The position numbers were made by a program, and so were the translations under genes. From NCBI GenBank assembly GCA_964396055.1, contig CAYNDV010000096.1, positions 1 to 17,385 on the forward strand: a stretch of DNA of 17,385 nucleotides, read 5' to 3'. The first letter of the stretch is position 1. Each line of letters begins with the position of its first letter. This document shows, piece by piece, positions 1-6,750 of this stretch. This stretch comes from CAYJPV01 sp964396055 (GTDB lineage: Bacteria; Acidobacteriota; Vicinamibacteria; Vicinamibacterales; JAKQTR01). The notes under the pieces are model-generated. The model had not been told where the DNA came from. It did not search any database and saw nothing but the letters and a program-made list of their open reading frames with translations.

Positions 1-25
1 CTTCTGTCTTCTGTCTTCTGTCTTC
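1..25. repeat. Heptamer tandem array (CTTCTGT)n
   Basis: Three full copies of CTTCTGT plus a partial copy run from the window edge to the stop codon of the minus-strand reductase gene (TAA on the minus strand, positions 26-28). Read on the minus strand, the array GAAGACA follows the stop codon with no intervening bases. The array may continue beyond the window. Confidence 0.9.
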
Positions 26-997
26 TTAGAGTCTCAACCCCGTCCCCAACCCCCGGGCCCTGGCCCGCCGGTACACCTCAGGCGCCACCACCATATCGTC
101 GAGGGCGAGCCCGAGGTTCATCGCCATGGTCCGCTCGTCGTCGGTGCGACGGCCCGGTTTCAGGCCGCCCACCAGTTCGCCGAGGTCGGCATAGGGGGTC
201 GGTGTCCGCTGGAAGTACCCCAGCCGGCGGTAGTAGTCGAACTGCGCGTGGTCGTCGGTGGCGATGCGGTCGAACGCCGCCAGCGCCTCGGGCGTCCAGT
301 AACTGTCGAAGTCCACCGCCGACGCGAACGCCCCTGGCGCCAGCCAGCCGGCGGGAATGGTCGGCGACGGGTGCTTGAGCAGCGGACCCGACGTCACCAC
401 GAGGTCGCACGGCGCGACAGCGTCGCGCGGCCCGGCCACGGCCACGACGTCGAGGCCCAGCTCGGCCGACATCTCTTCGGCGAACCGCCGGGCGGTGTCG
501 GGGTCGACGTCGTACGCGTGCACCCGCGTCAGCGGAAACAGCGCCGCCAGGGCCCGCAGGTTGGTCCGGCCCTGGAACCCGCACGCCAGGATGCCGGCCG
601 ACCGGCTCGCGGGACGCGCAAGGTATTTCGCGGCCACGGCGGTGGCCGCCCCCGTTCGGTACCCGGTGATCCACGTGCAGTCCATCACGGCGTACGGCAG
701 GCACGTGTCGACGTCGTTGAGGATGATGAGCCCGGAGATGTAGGGCAGGCCGCGCGCCTGGTTCCCGGGGTGACCGCCCACCCACTTCACGCCGGCGGCC
801 CGAAGGCCCGGGAGCAGCGCCGGCATCGCGTGGATGAAGGCATCGCCGCCCGGGTGGATGCCGGGTTTCGGCGGCATCTCGACGCGGCCCGCGGCCTTCT
901 CGCGGAAACCCTCTTCGACCAGGCCAATCACCGTCGCCATGTCCACGCCGGCAGCTTCAACGTCAGCGCGGGAGAGATACAGCAGTTCGTTCGACAT
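26..997 (-). CDS. Ornithine cyclodeaminase/mu-crystallin family protein, probable pyrroline-2-carboxylate reductase
   Basis: This is a 323-residue protein, the usual length for the ornithine cyclodeaminase/mu-crystallin family of soluble NAD(P)-dependent enzymes. Visible landmarks are K71 in KWVGG, the GYRTGAATA segment (about 112-120) and a Rossmann nucleotide-binding turn around residues 137-147 (LACGFQGRTNL). In that turn the usual GxGxQ reads AxGxQ, so the first glycine is alanine. Family members include ornithine cyclodeaminase, alanine dehydrogenase and delta1-pyrroline-2-carboxylate reductase. The gene lies 61 bp downstream of a probable trans-3-hydroxyproline dehydratase on the same strand. 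That favours reduction of pyrroline-2-carboxylate to L-proline, but this is inference from context. The ATG at 995-997 has a GGAA sequence a few bases upstream and no close -10 box, consistent with co-transcription from the gene before it. The family call is firm; the substrate is not. Confidence 0.85.
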   Translation of the reverse strand: MSNELLYLSRADVEAAGVDMATVIGLVEEGFREKAAGRVEMPPKPGIHPGGDAFIHAMPALLPGLRAAGVKWVGGHPGNQARGLPYISGLIILNDVDTCLPYAVMDCTWITGYRTGAATAVAAKYLARPASRSAGILACGFQGRTNLRALAALFPLTRVHAYDVDPDTARRFAEEMSAELGLDVVAVAGPRDAVAPCDLVVTSGPLLKHPSPTIPAGWLAPGAFASAVDFDSYWTPEALAAFDRIATDDHAQFDYYRRLGYFQRTPTPYADLGELVGGLKPGRRTDDERTMAMNLGLALDDMVVAPEVYRRARARGLGTGLRL

Positions 998-1005
998 CGG
1001 TTCCA

Positions 1006-1061
1006 GCCTCTAGCCTCTAGCCCCTAGCCTCTAGCCTCTAGCCTCTAGCCTCTAGCCTCTA
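1006..1061. repeat. Heptamer tandem array (GCCTCTA)8
   Basis: Eight consecutive 7-bp units fill almost the whole 61-bp gap between the two minus-strand genes. One unit, at 1020-1026, reads GCCCCTA; the others are identical. On the minus strand the unit is TAGAGGC, and the TAG stop codon of the upstream gene (1059-1061) is the first triplet of the first unit. The same unit recurs at the right end of the window. Confidence 0.95.
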
Positions 1062-2117
1062 GCTCCCCCAGAGATCCCCCACCTTGAACCCGTCCGGAAA
1101 CGGATCGTCCGCGTCGACGACGTAGTGCGCGAAGCCAGTAATCCACGCGCGACCGGCGATTTGGGGCACCACCGCCCGGTACGGCCCGACCGTCGTCTCC
1201 TCGAGCAGCCGGCCGGTGAACACGGTGCCGAGGACGCCTTCGTGGCGGAAGGGTTCGCCAAGGCCCAGTTGTCCACGCGCGTGCAGCGTCGCCATCCGCG
1301 CCGAGGTGCCCGTGCCGCACGGCGACCGGTCCAGCACCCCTGTCCACGTCGCCGGCCGGTTCCAGTCCAGCGTGCCGGTGGACACGACCACGGCATTGCG
1401 CCGGTGGTTCTCCGGCGAGGCGGGCGGACCGGACAGCTGGGCGATGGTCACGCCGGCGATGGCCGGGTTGTCGGGGTGAACCACGGGCAGCTGTTCCCGG
1501 GTGGCCGCCTTGATCATCTCGCCGATCCGGACGATGTCACGGCCCTCGTCCGGCGTGAGCCGCAACCCGAACCGCGTCGCCTCGGCGATGACGTAAAACA
1601 TGCCGCCCCACGCGACGTCCACCGATACCGTGCCGAGCTGCGGCACCTCGACCGGCGCGTCGAGGTGGACGGCGAACGCCGGCACGTTGCGGAAGGCCAC
1701 CTCCGTCACCTTGCCCCCGGCACACCGCGCGCGGACGTGGATGAGGCCGGCCGGCGCTTCGAGCACGAGGTCGGTCAACGGCTCCTGCATCGGCAGCATC
1801 CCCGTCTCGAGCAGGGCGGTGGCGACGCAGATCGTATTCGTGCCGGACATGGGCGGGTACTCGACCGGCTCCATGATGACGAAGCCGGCCTGCGCCTCGG
1901 GCCGCGTCGGCGGCAGGATCACGTTGCAGCACATGGCCGGATAGCCGCGCGGCTCGAAGAGCATCCGCCTCCGCAGGCCGTCGGCGTGCCGCTCGAAGTG
2001 CTGCATCTTCTCGAACATCGTCCGGCCGGGCACGTCGAGCACGCCGCCGGTAATCACCCGGCCGGGTTCGCCGCACGCGTGAAGGTCGACGGCCGTGATC
2101 AGGCTGCTCAGGCGCAT
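1059..2117 (-). CDS. Proline racemase superfamily, Ser/Cys type: probable trans-3-hydroxy-L-proline dehydratase
   Basis: This 352-residue protein has the two-lobed proline racemase fold signature: HACGEPGR near residue 13, the first active-site motif MSGTNT (90-95) and the second DRSPCGTGT (263-271). True racemases and 4-hydroxyproline epimerases have Cys in both motifs. Here the first is Ser91 and only the second Cys (Cys267) is kept. In this superfamily, replacement of the first Cys by Thr or Ser is associated with dehydration of trans-3-hydroxy-L-proline to delta1-pyrroline-2-carboxylate. The downstream reductase-family gene fits as the next step, giving L-proline. I infer a cytoplasmic catabolic or salvage role. 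The ATG at 2115-2117 is chosen because the family N-terminus begins there. A TATCCT hexamer ends 6 nt upstream, so the mRNA may be leaderless. The open frame continues far upstream, but that part is antisense to the kinase gene. A minor epimerase activity cannot be excluded. Confidence 0.88.
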   Translation of the reverse strand: MRLSSLITAVDLHACGEPGRVITGGVLDVPGRTMFEKMQHFERHADGLRRRMLFEPRGYPAMCCNVILPPTRPEAQAGFVIMEPVEYPPMSGTNTICVATALLETGMLPMQEPLTDLVLEAPAGLIHVRARCAGGKVTEVAFRNVPAFAVHLDAPVEVPQLGTVSVDVAWGGMFYVIAEATRFGLRLTPDEGRDIVRIGEMIKAATREQLPVVHPDNPAIAGVTIAQLSGPPASPENHRRNAVVVSTGTLDWNRPATWTGVLDRSPCGTGTSARMATLHARGQLGLGEPFRHEGVLGTVFTGRLLEETTVGPYRAVVPQIAGRAWITGFAHYVVDADDPFPDGFKVGDLWGS

Positions 2118-2123
2118 GGGTGG

Positions 2124-2129
2124 AGGATA
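2124..2129 (-). promoter_or_regulatory. Candidate -10 box TATCCT, leaderless start
   Basis: On the minus strand TATCCT is followed by exactly six bases and then the ATG of the racemase-family gene. This spacing would put transcription initiation at or next to the start codon. No good -35 hexamer is evident. The same geometry occurs at four other genes in the window. Confidence 0.5.
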
Positions 2130-2180
2130 GCAGACGCCGGGGCCGGATTCTCTCCGGGGCACGCCCGGGCAGGTGACAGG

Positions 2181-2191
2181 TATGGTAGTGT
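2181..2191 (+). promoter_or_regulatory. Candidate promoter element for the kinase pair
   Basis: The 120-bp gap between the divergent racemase-family and kinase genes contains TATGGT (2181-2186), overlapped by TAGTGT (2186-2191). These are the only AT-containing -10-like hexamers I see before the kinase start at 2238. They would give a leader of roughly 40 nt. No clear -35 or ribosome-binding site is visible, so support is weak. Confidence 0.25.
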
Positions 2192-2237
2192 CCTCGGTGG
2201 CAGCCGACCCCCCCGTTCGGCTGGCACCGACACGCCG

Positions 2238-4508
2238 ATGCCGACCTTCCCGCGCCCCTCCCGGCGAACCGCCGATCCGCCAGCCGATGCACCCACCGGC
2301 GCTGCCCGTTATGCGTGGCTGCTGCGCGATCGCGTGATCCAGGCGTACCTGGCCGCCGTGGCGGGCTTGTGGCTGATCTGGGCGCTGCCGCCTCTCGAGC
2401 CGGTCTGGCGCGCGGTGTACGGGTCGCTGATGGCCGCGCCGTTCTTCCTCGCGTGGCCGGCGGCCGCGAGCCTGGCCGGCCTGCGGCGGCTGGAGGATCC
2501 GGACGAGCGCCGATTCTGGGGCCTCCTCGGCACGGGCCTGGCGTTCTATGTCGCCGGCCTCCTCGTCATGGCGGTCGTGCCGGCCGCGCACTGGACGGCG
2601 GGTTGGGGCGCCACGGCTGACACGCTGCTGCTGCTCTACTACATCCCGGCGCTGCTGGCACTCGAGTACACCGCCAACGCCAGCCCGCTGGTTGGACCGT
2701 CGACCGTGGCGCGCTGGCTGCGACCCGCGGGCAGCACCGTCCTGACCATCGGCTGGCTGCTCTACGGCATCCTGCTCCCTGCCGCCGGGGCGGCACCCGG
2801 CCGTCAGGCCTTCTGGTTGCTGCTGGTGGCCTCGGACGCCATCCTTGTGGCGCTCGCGCTGGCCGGCACCTCCGCCTGCGCGTCGCCTCGGGTGCGTAGC
2901 GCCCGGCGCTGGATGACCTGGGCCTTTGCCGCCACCCTGGCCAGCGATCTGATCGAAGGATTCGCCATCGGCGCGGTGCCGTTCATCACGGCCGGCGTCG
3001 CGGTCGTGGCCTGGCACGCCTCGTCGTTCGCGTTCCTGGCAGCCGCGCGCATGCGGACGCGCGTGGCCGGCCCGCCGGCAGCGCCGGCAGCCGCCGCCGG
3101 ACGCCACGGCCAGAGCGCCCCGCCGGGCGCGCACCTGCCGGGCGTCGGGTTTCTGGTTCGCGCGGCGTTCAGCCTGCCTCTGGTTCACACGGCGCGGCAT
3201 GCCCTGGGTATCGTCAATCCCGTCGTCGAACCGGCCGAGCACATCACGATCACGGCCGTCACCGTGCTGCTCGGGGGCCTCGCGGCCTGGAAGTACCGCC
3301 TGCTCGAAGAAGACCGCACGGGTCTCGACGCGCAGGAGCGCGAACTGCGCCTGGCCGTCGTCCACGCCCGGAAGATGGAATCCATCGGCCGGCTGGCCGG
3401 CGGGATCGCCCACGAGTTCAACAACCTGCTCACGGCCATCGGCGGCTACGCGGATCTGGTCGTTGAGAGCGCGAGCGACCGCCGCGGCACGGCTGAGATG
3501 ATGCGGCACGTCCGCGCAGCCGTGGACCAGGCAACCGCCCTGACGGCTCAGTTGCTGACCTTCAGCCGGCGGCAGGTCATCAGGGCGGAGCCGGTCGACG
3601 TGAACGAGGCGATCAGGGACTTCACCGCAACCCATCGCCGCCTCTTCGGGGCGGGCGTGGACGTGCGCCTCGATCTCGATGCGGGCGTGCCCATGGTGCT
3701 CGTCGATCCGGCGCAACTCGACCAGGTGCTGATGAACCTGGCCGTGAATGGCCGCGACGCGATGCCCGGGGGCGGCGTGATCGTCGTGGCAACCCGCCGG
3801 CTCGAACTGGCGCCCGGCGACCTGCACGGCTGGCCGGAAGCCCGTCCGGGAGCCTTCGTGCGCATCACCGTGTCGGATACGGGCCGCGGGATTCCCCGTG
3901 ACGTGCTGCCCCACATCTTCGAGCCGTTCTTCACGACCAAACGATCGGGACAGGGCACGGGGCTCGGCCTCGCCATCGTCTACGGCATCGTCCGGCAGGC
4001 CGGCGGCCGCATTCGCGTCGAGAGCGTCGTCGATCGCGGGACGGTGTTCGATGTGGACCTGCCCGCCGCGACATCGCCCGCCCCCCGGACGGCCAGCGGC
4101 GCGCCCGGGCCGGCCTCCGCGGCGACCGGCACCGTGCTCCTTGTCGAGGACGAGCAGGCCGTCCGCGATCTCGTGCAGTCCATGCTGAGGCTCGCCGGGT
4201 ATCACGTCGTCGCGGCCGCCAGCGGCGAGGATGCGCTGCGGGTGGCCGGGCAATACGAGGGACCGATCGACCTGCTGCTGACCGACGTGGTCATGCCAGG
4301 CATCAACGGCCGGGAACTGGCCGAGCGCCTGCTCGAGGTCCGGCCGTCCACGCGCGTGCTCTTCATGACGGGCTATACCGACGATGCCATCGTCAGGCAT
4401 GGCGTGCTGGACGGGGCGTTCGTGCTGTTGCCGAAGCCGTTCACCAGGCAGGTTCTCATCGACACGATCACACGGGTGCTGGCGGCGGCGCCGGGAGGCC
4501 GCCGATGA
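2238..4508 (+). CDS. Membrane-bound hybrid histidine kinase with C-terminal receiver domain
   Basis: This is a 756-residue protein. The N-terminal 300-350 residues hold about eight to ten hydrophobic segments of a multi-pass sensor region I cannot assign to a named family. A HisKA-type helix follows, with GGIAHEFNN and phospho-acceptor His392. The ATPase domain (about 480-610) has an intact N-box (NLAVNGRDA, Asn500 and Asn504), G1 (DTGRGIP), F (FEPFFTTK) and G2 (GTGLGLAIV). The C-terminal receiver (about 632-750) has VEDE acidic residues, phospho-acceptor Asp683 (LTDVVMPG) and Lys733 (PKPF). It should autophosphorylate and pass phosphate to its own receiver. No output response regulator is encoded nearby. 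The first in-frame ATG fitting the sensor region is at 2238, without a clear ribosome-binding site. The stop overlaps the next start as ATGA, so the two are probably translationally coupled. The N-terminal region is homologous to that of the next gene (for example DPxERRxW). Confidence 0.92.
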   Translation: MPTFPRPSRRTADPPADAPTGAARYAWLLRDRVIQAYLAAVAGLWLIWALPPLEPVWRAVYGSLMAAPFFLAWPAAASLAGLRRLEDPDERRFWGLLGTGLAFYVAGLLVMAVVPAAHWTAGWGATADTLLLLYYIPALLALEYTANASPLVGPSTVARWLRPAGSTVLTIGWLLYGILLPAAGAAPGRQAFWLLLVASDAILVALALAGTSACASPRVRSARRWMTWAFAATLASDLIEGFAIGAVPFITAGVAVVAWHASSFAFLAAARMRTRVAGPPAAPAAAAGRHGQSAPPGAHLPGVGFLVRAAFSLPLVHTARHALGIVNPVVEPAEHITITAVTVLLGGLAAWKYRLLEEDRTGLDAQERELRLAVVHARKMESIGRLAGGIAHEFNNLLTAIGGYADLVVESASDRRGTAEMMRHVRAAVDQATALTAQLLTFSRRQVIRAEPVDVNEAIRDFTATHRRLFGAGVDVRLDLDAGVPMVLVDPAQLDQVLMNLAVNGRDAMPGGGVIVVATRRLELAPGDLHGWPEARPGAFVRITVSDTGRGIPRDVLPHIFEPFFTTKRSGQGTGLGLAIVYGIVRQAGGRIRVESVVDRGTVFDVDLPAATSPAPRTASGAPGPASAATGTVLLVEDEQAVRDLVQSMLRLAGYHVVAAASGEDALRVAGQYEGPIDLLLTDVVMPGINGRELAERLLEVRPSTRVLFMTGYTDDAIVRHGVLDGAFVLLPKPFTRQVLIDTITRVLAAAPGGRR

Positions 4509-6280
4509 CACGCCGGGCACCGGGCTGGCGCGCCGTGCCGGCGGCGTTGGCTGCCGATCGGTTCGTGCAGGCGTACGTGGCGGTCTTCGTCGCCGAACTT
4601 GCCTGGTACCTCGCGCCGGGCGTGGCGCCGGCCCTGCGGGCCACGGTTGGCGAGGCGATGTTCCTCCTGCCGTTCTGCGCCGTCACCACGGCGGGCGCCT
4701 TCGCGGGCCTTGGCAGGATTCCCGACCCCGCCGAACGCCGGTACTGGCGCACCGTCGCGATCGCCTGCGCCGCGTGGCTCGCGGCGGTGCTCGTCTACAC
4801 ACTGGAACTGCTCGCGCCGGGCGAACCGGACTGGTTCATCGTGGTGGACGGGTTGTACCTGTCAACCTACGTCCCCCTGCTGCACGCCATCGAGCGCCGG
4901 CCCCACCTGGGCGAGTCCGACTCGTCCCGTGATCCGACGCGGCTGGCGGCCCTCTCCGGGGCGGCTATGGCCGTTCTCGGGTGGTTCGTGTACCTCACCG
5001 TGCTGCCGGCCGCGTTCGACCAGGCACTGGTGGGGTCGTTCCTCCCGACCTACCTGCTGTTTCTCGTGCTCGACACGATGCTCGTGGCGCTCTACTTCGT
5101 CGTGGGGCGCCGGTGCGGCATCGCCCGCTGGCGGGCCCTGTACTGGGGCGTCGGCGCTGGCGTGCTGGCCATGGGCTGCACCGACATCCTCGACCTCCTG
5201 ATCGAATCCGGGCTGCTCACCTGGGCCGACGGGGCGCCCACCGACCTGCTCTGGGTCATCCCGCCGGGCGTGTTCCTGCTGGCCGCACGCCTGCGCCACA
5301 TCCCCATCGGGAACGCCGGCGCCGGCCGCGCCGAGCGGCCCTGGATCAGCTTCGAGGAGCGGGCCTACAGCGGCGGGATGATGCTGGTCGGTGCGCTGTC
5401 GTTTCCCCTCGTCCACTTCTGGCTTCACGACGTCGTGGCCCTGAAGCCCGCCCTCGAGCGGGCGCAGAGTCTGTTGGTACTGGCCATGCTGGGTCTGCTC
5501 GGCGCGCTCGCGGCGCGGATGTACACCGTCCTTGGCAGCCGGCATCTCGATCTGGCGCGCATGCGCCAGGCTTTGGAGGACCAGTTGCGGGAGACGCAAC
5601 GGTTCGAGGCGGTGGGCCGGCTTGCCGGCGGCGTGGCGCACGACTTCAACAACATGCTCACCAGCATCGTCGGCCACAATGATCTGGCGCTCGAGGGCCT
5701 GCCGGCGGACGACCCCAGCCGCCCGGCGCTCGCGGAGATCTCGAAGGCCGCCGCCCGGGCGGCGGCGCTCACGAAGCAGTTGCTGGCCTTCAGCCGTCGC
5801 CAGATCCTGAAACCGGTCCGGTCCAACCTCAATACGATCGTGACGGCCGCGGTGCCCGTGCTGGCGCGGCTGATCGGTGAGGACATCCTCGTCAAGACCG
5901 ACCTCGCGCCCGATCTTGTCGACGTGACGGTGGACCCGGACCAGGTGCAGTCGGTGATCTACGCCCTGGCGGTCCGGGCCCGCGACGCCATGCCGCGCGG
6001 TGGCACGCTGGTGATCGCGACGCGCCACACGCCGGCCCGGCCTGACCCCGGGGCGTCGGGGCCCGTGGCCGTCGAGTTGTCCATGCACGACACGGGCACA
6101 GCCATCGACATTGCGGCGCTGCCGGTGATCTTCGAGCCCTTCGCCACGCCGTCGCGCGACAAGGGGCTGGGGCTCGCGGCGGTTCACGGCATCGTCACCC
6201 AGAGCGGCGGCACGATCACGGCCGCGAGTGCCGAGGGGACTGGGACGACGTTCCGGATCGTGCTGCCGCCGGCCGGCTGA
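4505..6280 (+). CDS. Membrane histidine kinase paralogue with degenerate ATP-binding site
   Basis: This is a 591-residue tandem paralogue of the preceding kinase, without a receiver domain. About ten hydrophobic segments precede the HisKA helix, which keeps GGVAHDFNN and His379. The ATPase domain is visibly altered. The N-box position reads YALAVRARDA, so the two asparagines of the upstream protein are Ala487 and Arg491. The G1 motif is DTGTAID, with Asp529 kept and a glycine lost. The F motif reads FEPFATPS. A glycine-rich KGLGLAAV segment remains at G2. Loss of the N-box Asn that holds magnesium in this family predicts weak or no kinase activity, while the His could still accept phosphate from a partner. 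I infer a regulatory or heterodimer subunit for the hybrid kinase, coupled by the 4-bp ATGA overlap. The frame is open throughout, so it is not an obvious pseudogene. It could instead act as a phosphatase. Confidence 0.88.
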   Translation: MTRRAPGWRAVPAALAADRFVQAYVAVFVAELAWYLAPGVAPALRATVGEAMFLLPFCAVTTAGAFAGLGRIPDPAERRYWRTVAIACAAWLAAVLVYTLELLAPGEPDWFIVVDGLYLSTYVPLLHAIERRPHLGESDSSRDPTRLAALSGAAMAVLGWFVYLTVLPAAFDQALVGSFLPTYLLFLVLDTMLVALYFVVGRRCGIARWRALYWGVGAGVLAMGCTDILDLLIESGLLTWADGAPTDLLWVIPPGVFLLAARLRHIPIGNAGAGRAERPWISFEERAYSGGMMLVGALSFPLVHFWLHDVVALKPALERAQSLLVLAMLGLLGALAARMYTVLGSRHLDLARMRQALEDQLRETQRFEAVGRLAGGVAHDFNNMLTSIVGHNDLALEGLPADDPSRPALAEISKAAARAAALTKQLLAFSRRQILKPVRSNLNTIVTAAVPVLARLIGEDILVKTDLAPDLVDVTVDPDQVQSVIYALAVRARDAMPRGGTLVIATRHTPARPDPGASGPVAVELSMHDTGTAIDIAALPVIFEPFATPSRDKGLGLAAVHGIVTQSGGTITAASAEGTGTTFRIVLPPAG

Positions 6281-6296
6281 TGCACGCGCGTCGTGG

Positions 6297-6392
6297 TCGT
6301 GGCGTCCGGCAGGGCTGAAGCCCTGCACTACACGCGACTCTTCGTGGCGTCCGGCTTCCCTCGACGTCGCTCGGGACAGGTCAGCCGGACGC
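6297..6392. repeat. Composite palindromic repeat cluster after the kinase pair
   Basis: The 160-bp gap after the kinases holds two palindromes. CAGGGCT-GA-AGCCCTG lies at 6310-6325. A split palindrome has GCGTCCGGCT at 6347-6356 and AGCCGGACGC at 6383-6392, separated by 26 bp containing CCCTCGACGTCGCTCGGGA. The phrase CGTGGCGTCCGGC precedes both and is the same as in the array at 7832-7965. These look like REP-type extragenic elements. One may act as a weak hairpin terminator, but there is no T-tract. Confidence 0.7.
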
Positions 6393-6428
6393 GAGATGTC
6401 CCACATCGCGTCCCGCGTCCGACTTGAG

Positions 6429-6434
6429 TAGAAT
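6429..6434 (+). promoter_or_regulatory. Candidate -10 box TAGAAT, leaderless start
   Basis: TAGAAT is followed by six bases (GAGCCC) and then the GTG start of the 69-residue gene. The same hexamer at the same distance precedes the GTG of the DUF3592-like gene on the minus strand. No convincing -35 is seen. Confidence 0.5.
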
Positions 6435-6440
6435 GAGCCC

Positions 6441-6650
6441 GTGCCCAACCCCCTTCCCGCGGCTGTTGCCACCTCGCTGGCCGAGCGCCTGAACCTGCGG
6501 TTCCCGGTGCTCGTGATCCTGCTGGCCGCCGTCACGGTACTCGATGTGCTCATCCCCGATCTCATCCCGTTCGTGGACGAGATCGGGCTCGCGCTGCTCA
6601 CGCTGGTGCTGTCACGCTGGAAGGCCCGGCGCACGCCGCCGGCCCGGTAA
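6441..6650 (+). CDS. Small two-helix membrane protein (DUF6116-like)
   Basis: This 69-residue protein starts with GTG. It has a short N-terminal stretch, a hydrophobic helix at about 21-40 (starting FPVLVILLAA), the turn IPDLIPFVDE (38-47), a second helix at about 48-59 and a basic tail (RWKARR). The pattern of hydrophobic helix, PDLIPFVDE, helix and basic end resembles a family of roughly 70-residue bacterial proteins I recall as DUF6116; I could not verify that. The function is unknown. The start is supported by TAGAAT exactly 6 nt upstream. It lies 100 bp before the SPFH gene, which has its own leader and ribosome-binding site, so shared function is uncertain. Confidence 0.7.
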   Translation: MPNPLPAAVATSLAERLNLRFPVLVILLAAVTVLDVLIPDLIPFVDEIGLALLTLVLSRWKARRTPPAR

Positions 6651-6699
6651 ACGGTGGCGCGGGGCCGGCAGGCGGTCCAGCTGCTCCGGCCGCGCGCGG

Positions 6700-6741
6700 T
6701 AAGATGGATCCGTCGGGTCACCCCCCACTTTCACGAGGAGA
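6700..6741 (+). promoter_or_regulatory. Candidate -10 box and ribosome-binding site of the SPFH gene
   Basis: TAAGAT lies at 6700-6705. A strong GAGGAG Shine-Dalgarno sequence lies a few bases before the ATG at 6751. In contrast to several neighbours, this gene would have a leader of about 40 nt. The -35 region is not recognisable. Confidence 0.45.
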
Positions 6742-6750
6742 CGACTGACC

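Noticed and set aside
1059..2117. Annotation as proline racemase or 4-hydroxyproline epimerase
   Set aside because: The first catalytic Cys is Ser91. The two-base racemase chemistry needs both Cys residues, so a dehydratase-type activity is more likely.
2118..4520. A long minus-strand open frame continuing upstream of the racemase-family start (over 1,100 codons in all)
   Set aside because: It is antisense to the hybrid kinase gene, rich in Arg/Gly/His/Gln with no domain, and typical of stop-free antisense frames in GC-rich DNA. Only 1059-2117 codes for the enzyme.
4505..6280. The second kinase as a pseudogene
   Set aside because: The frame is intact over 591 codons, with coherent membrane segments, a conserved HisKA helix and coupling to the upstream gene. 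Degeneration is confined to the ATP site.
4862..6721. A 619-codon minus-strand open frame
   Set aside because: It lies opposite the second kinase and the small membrane protein, both of which show conserved motifs. Its composition is that of an antisense shadow.
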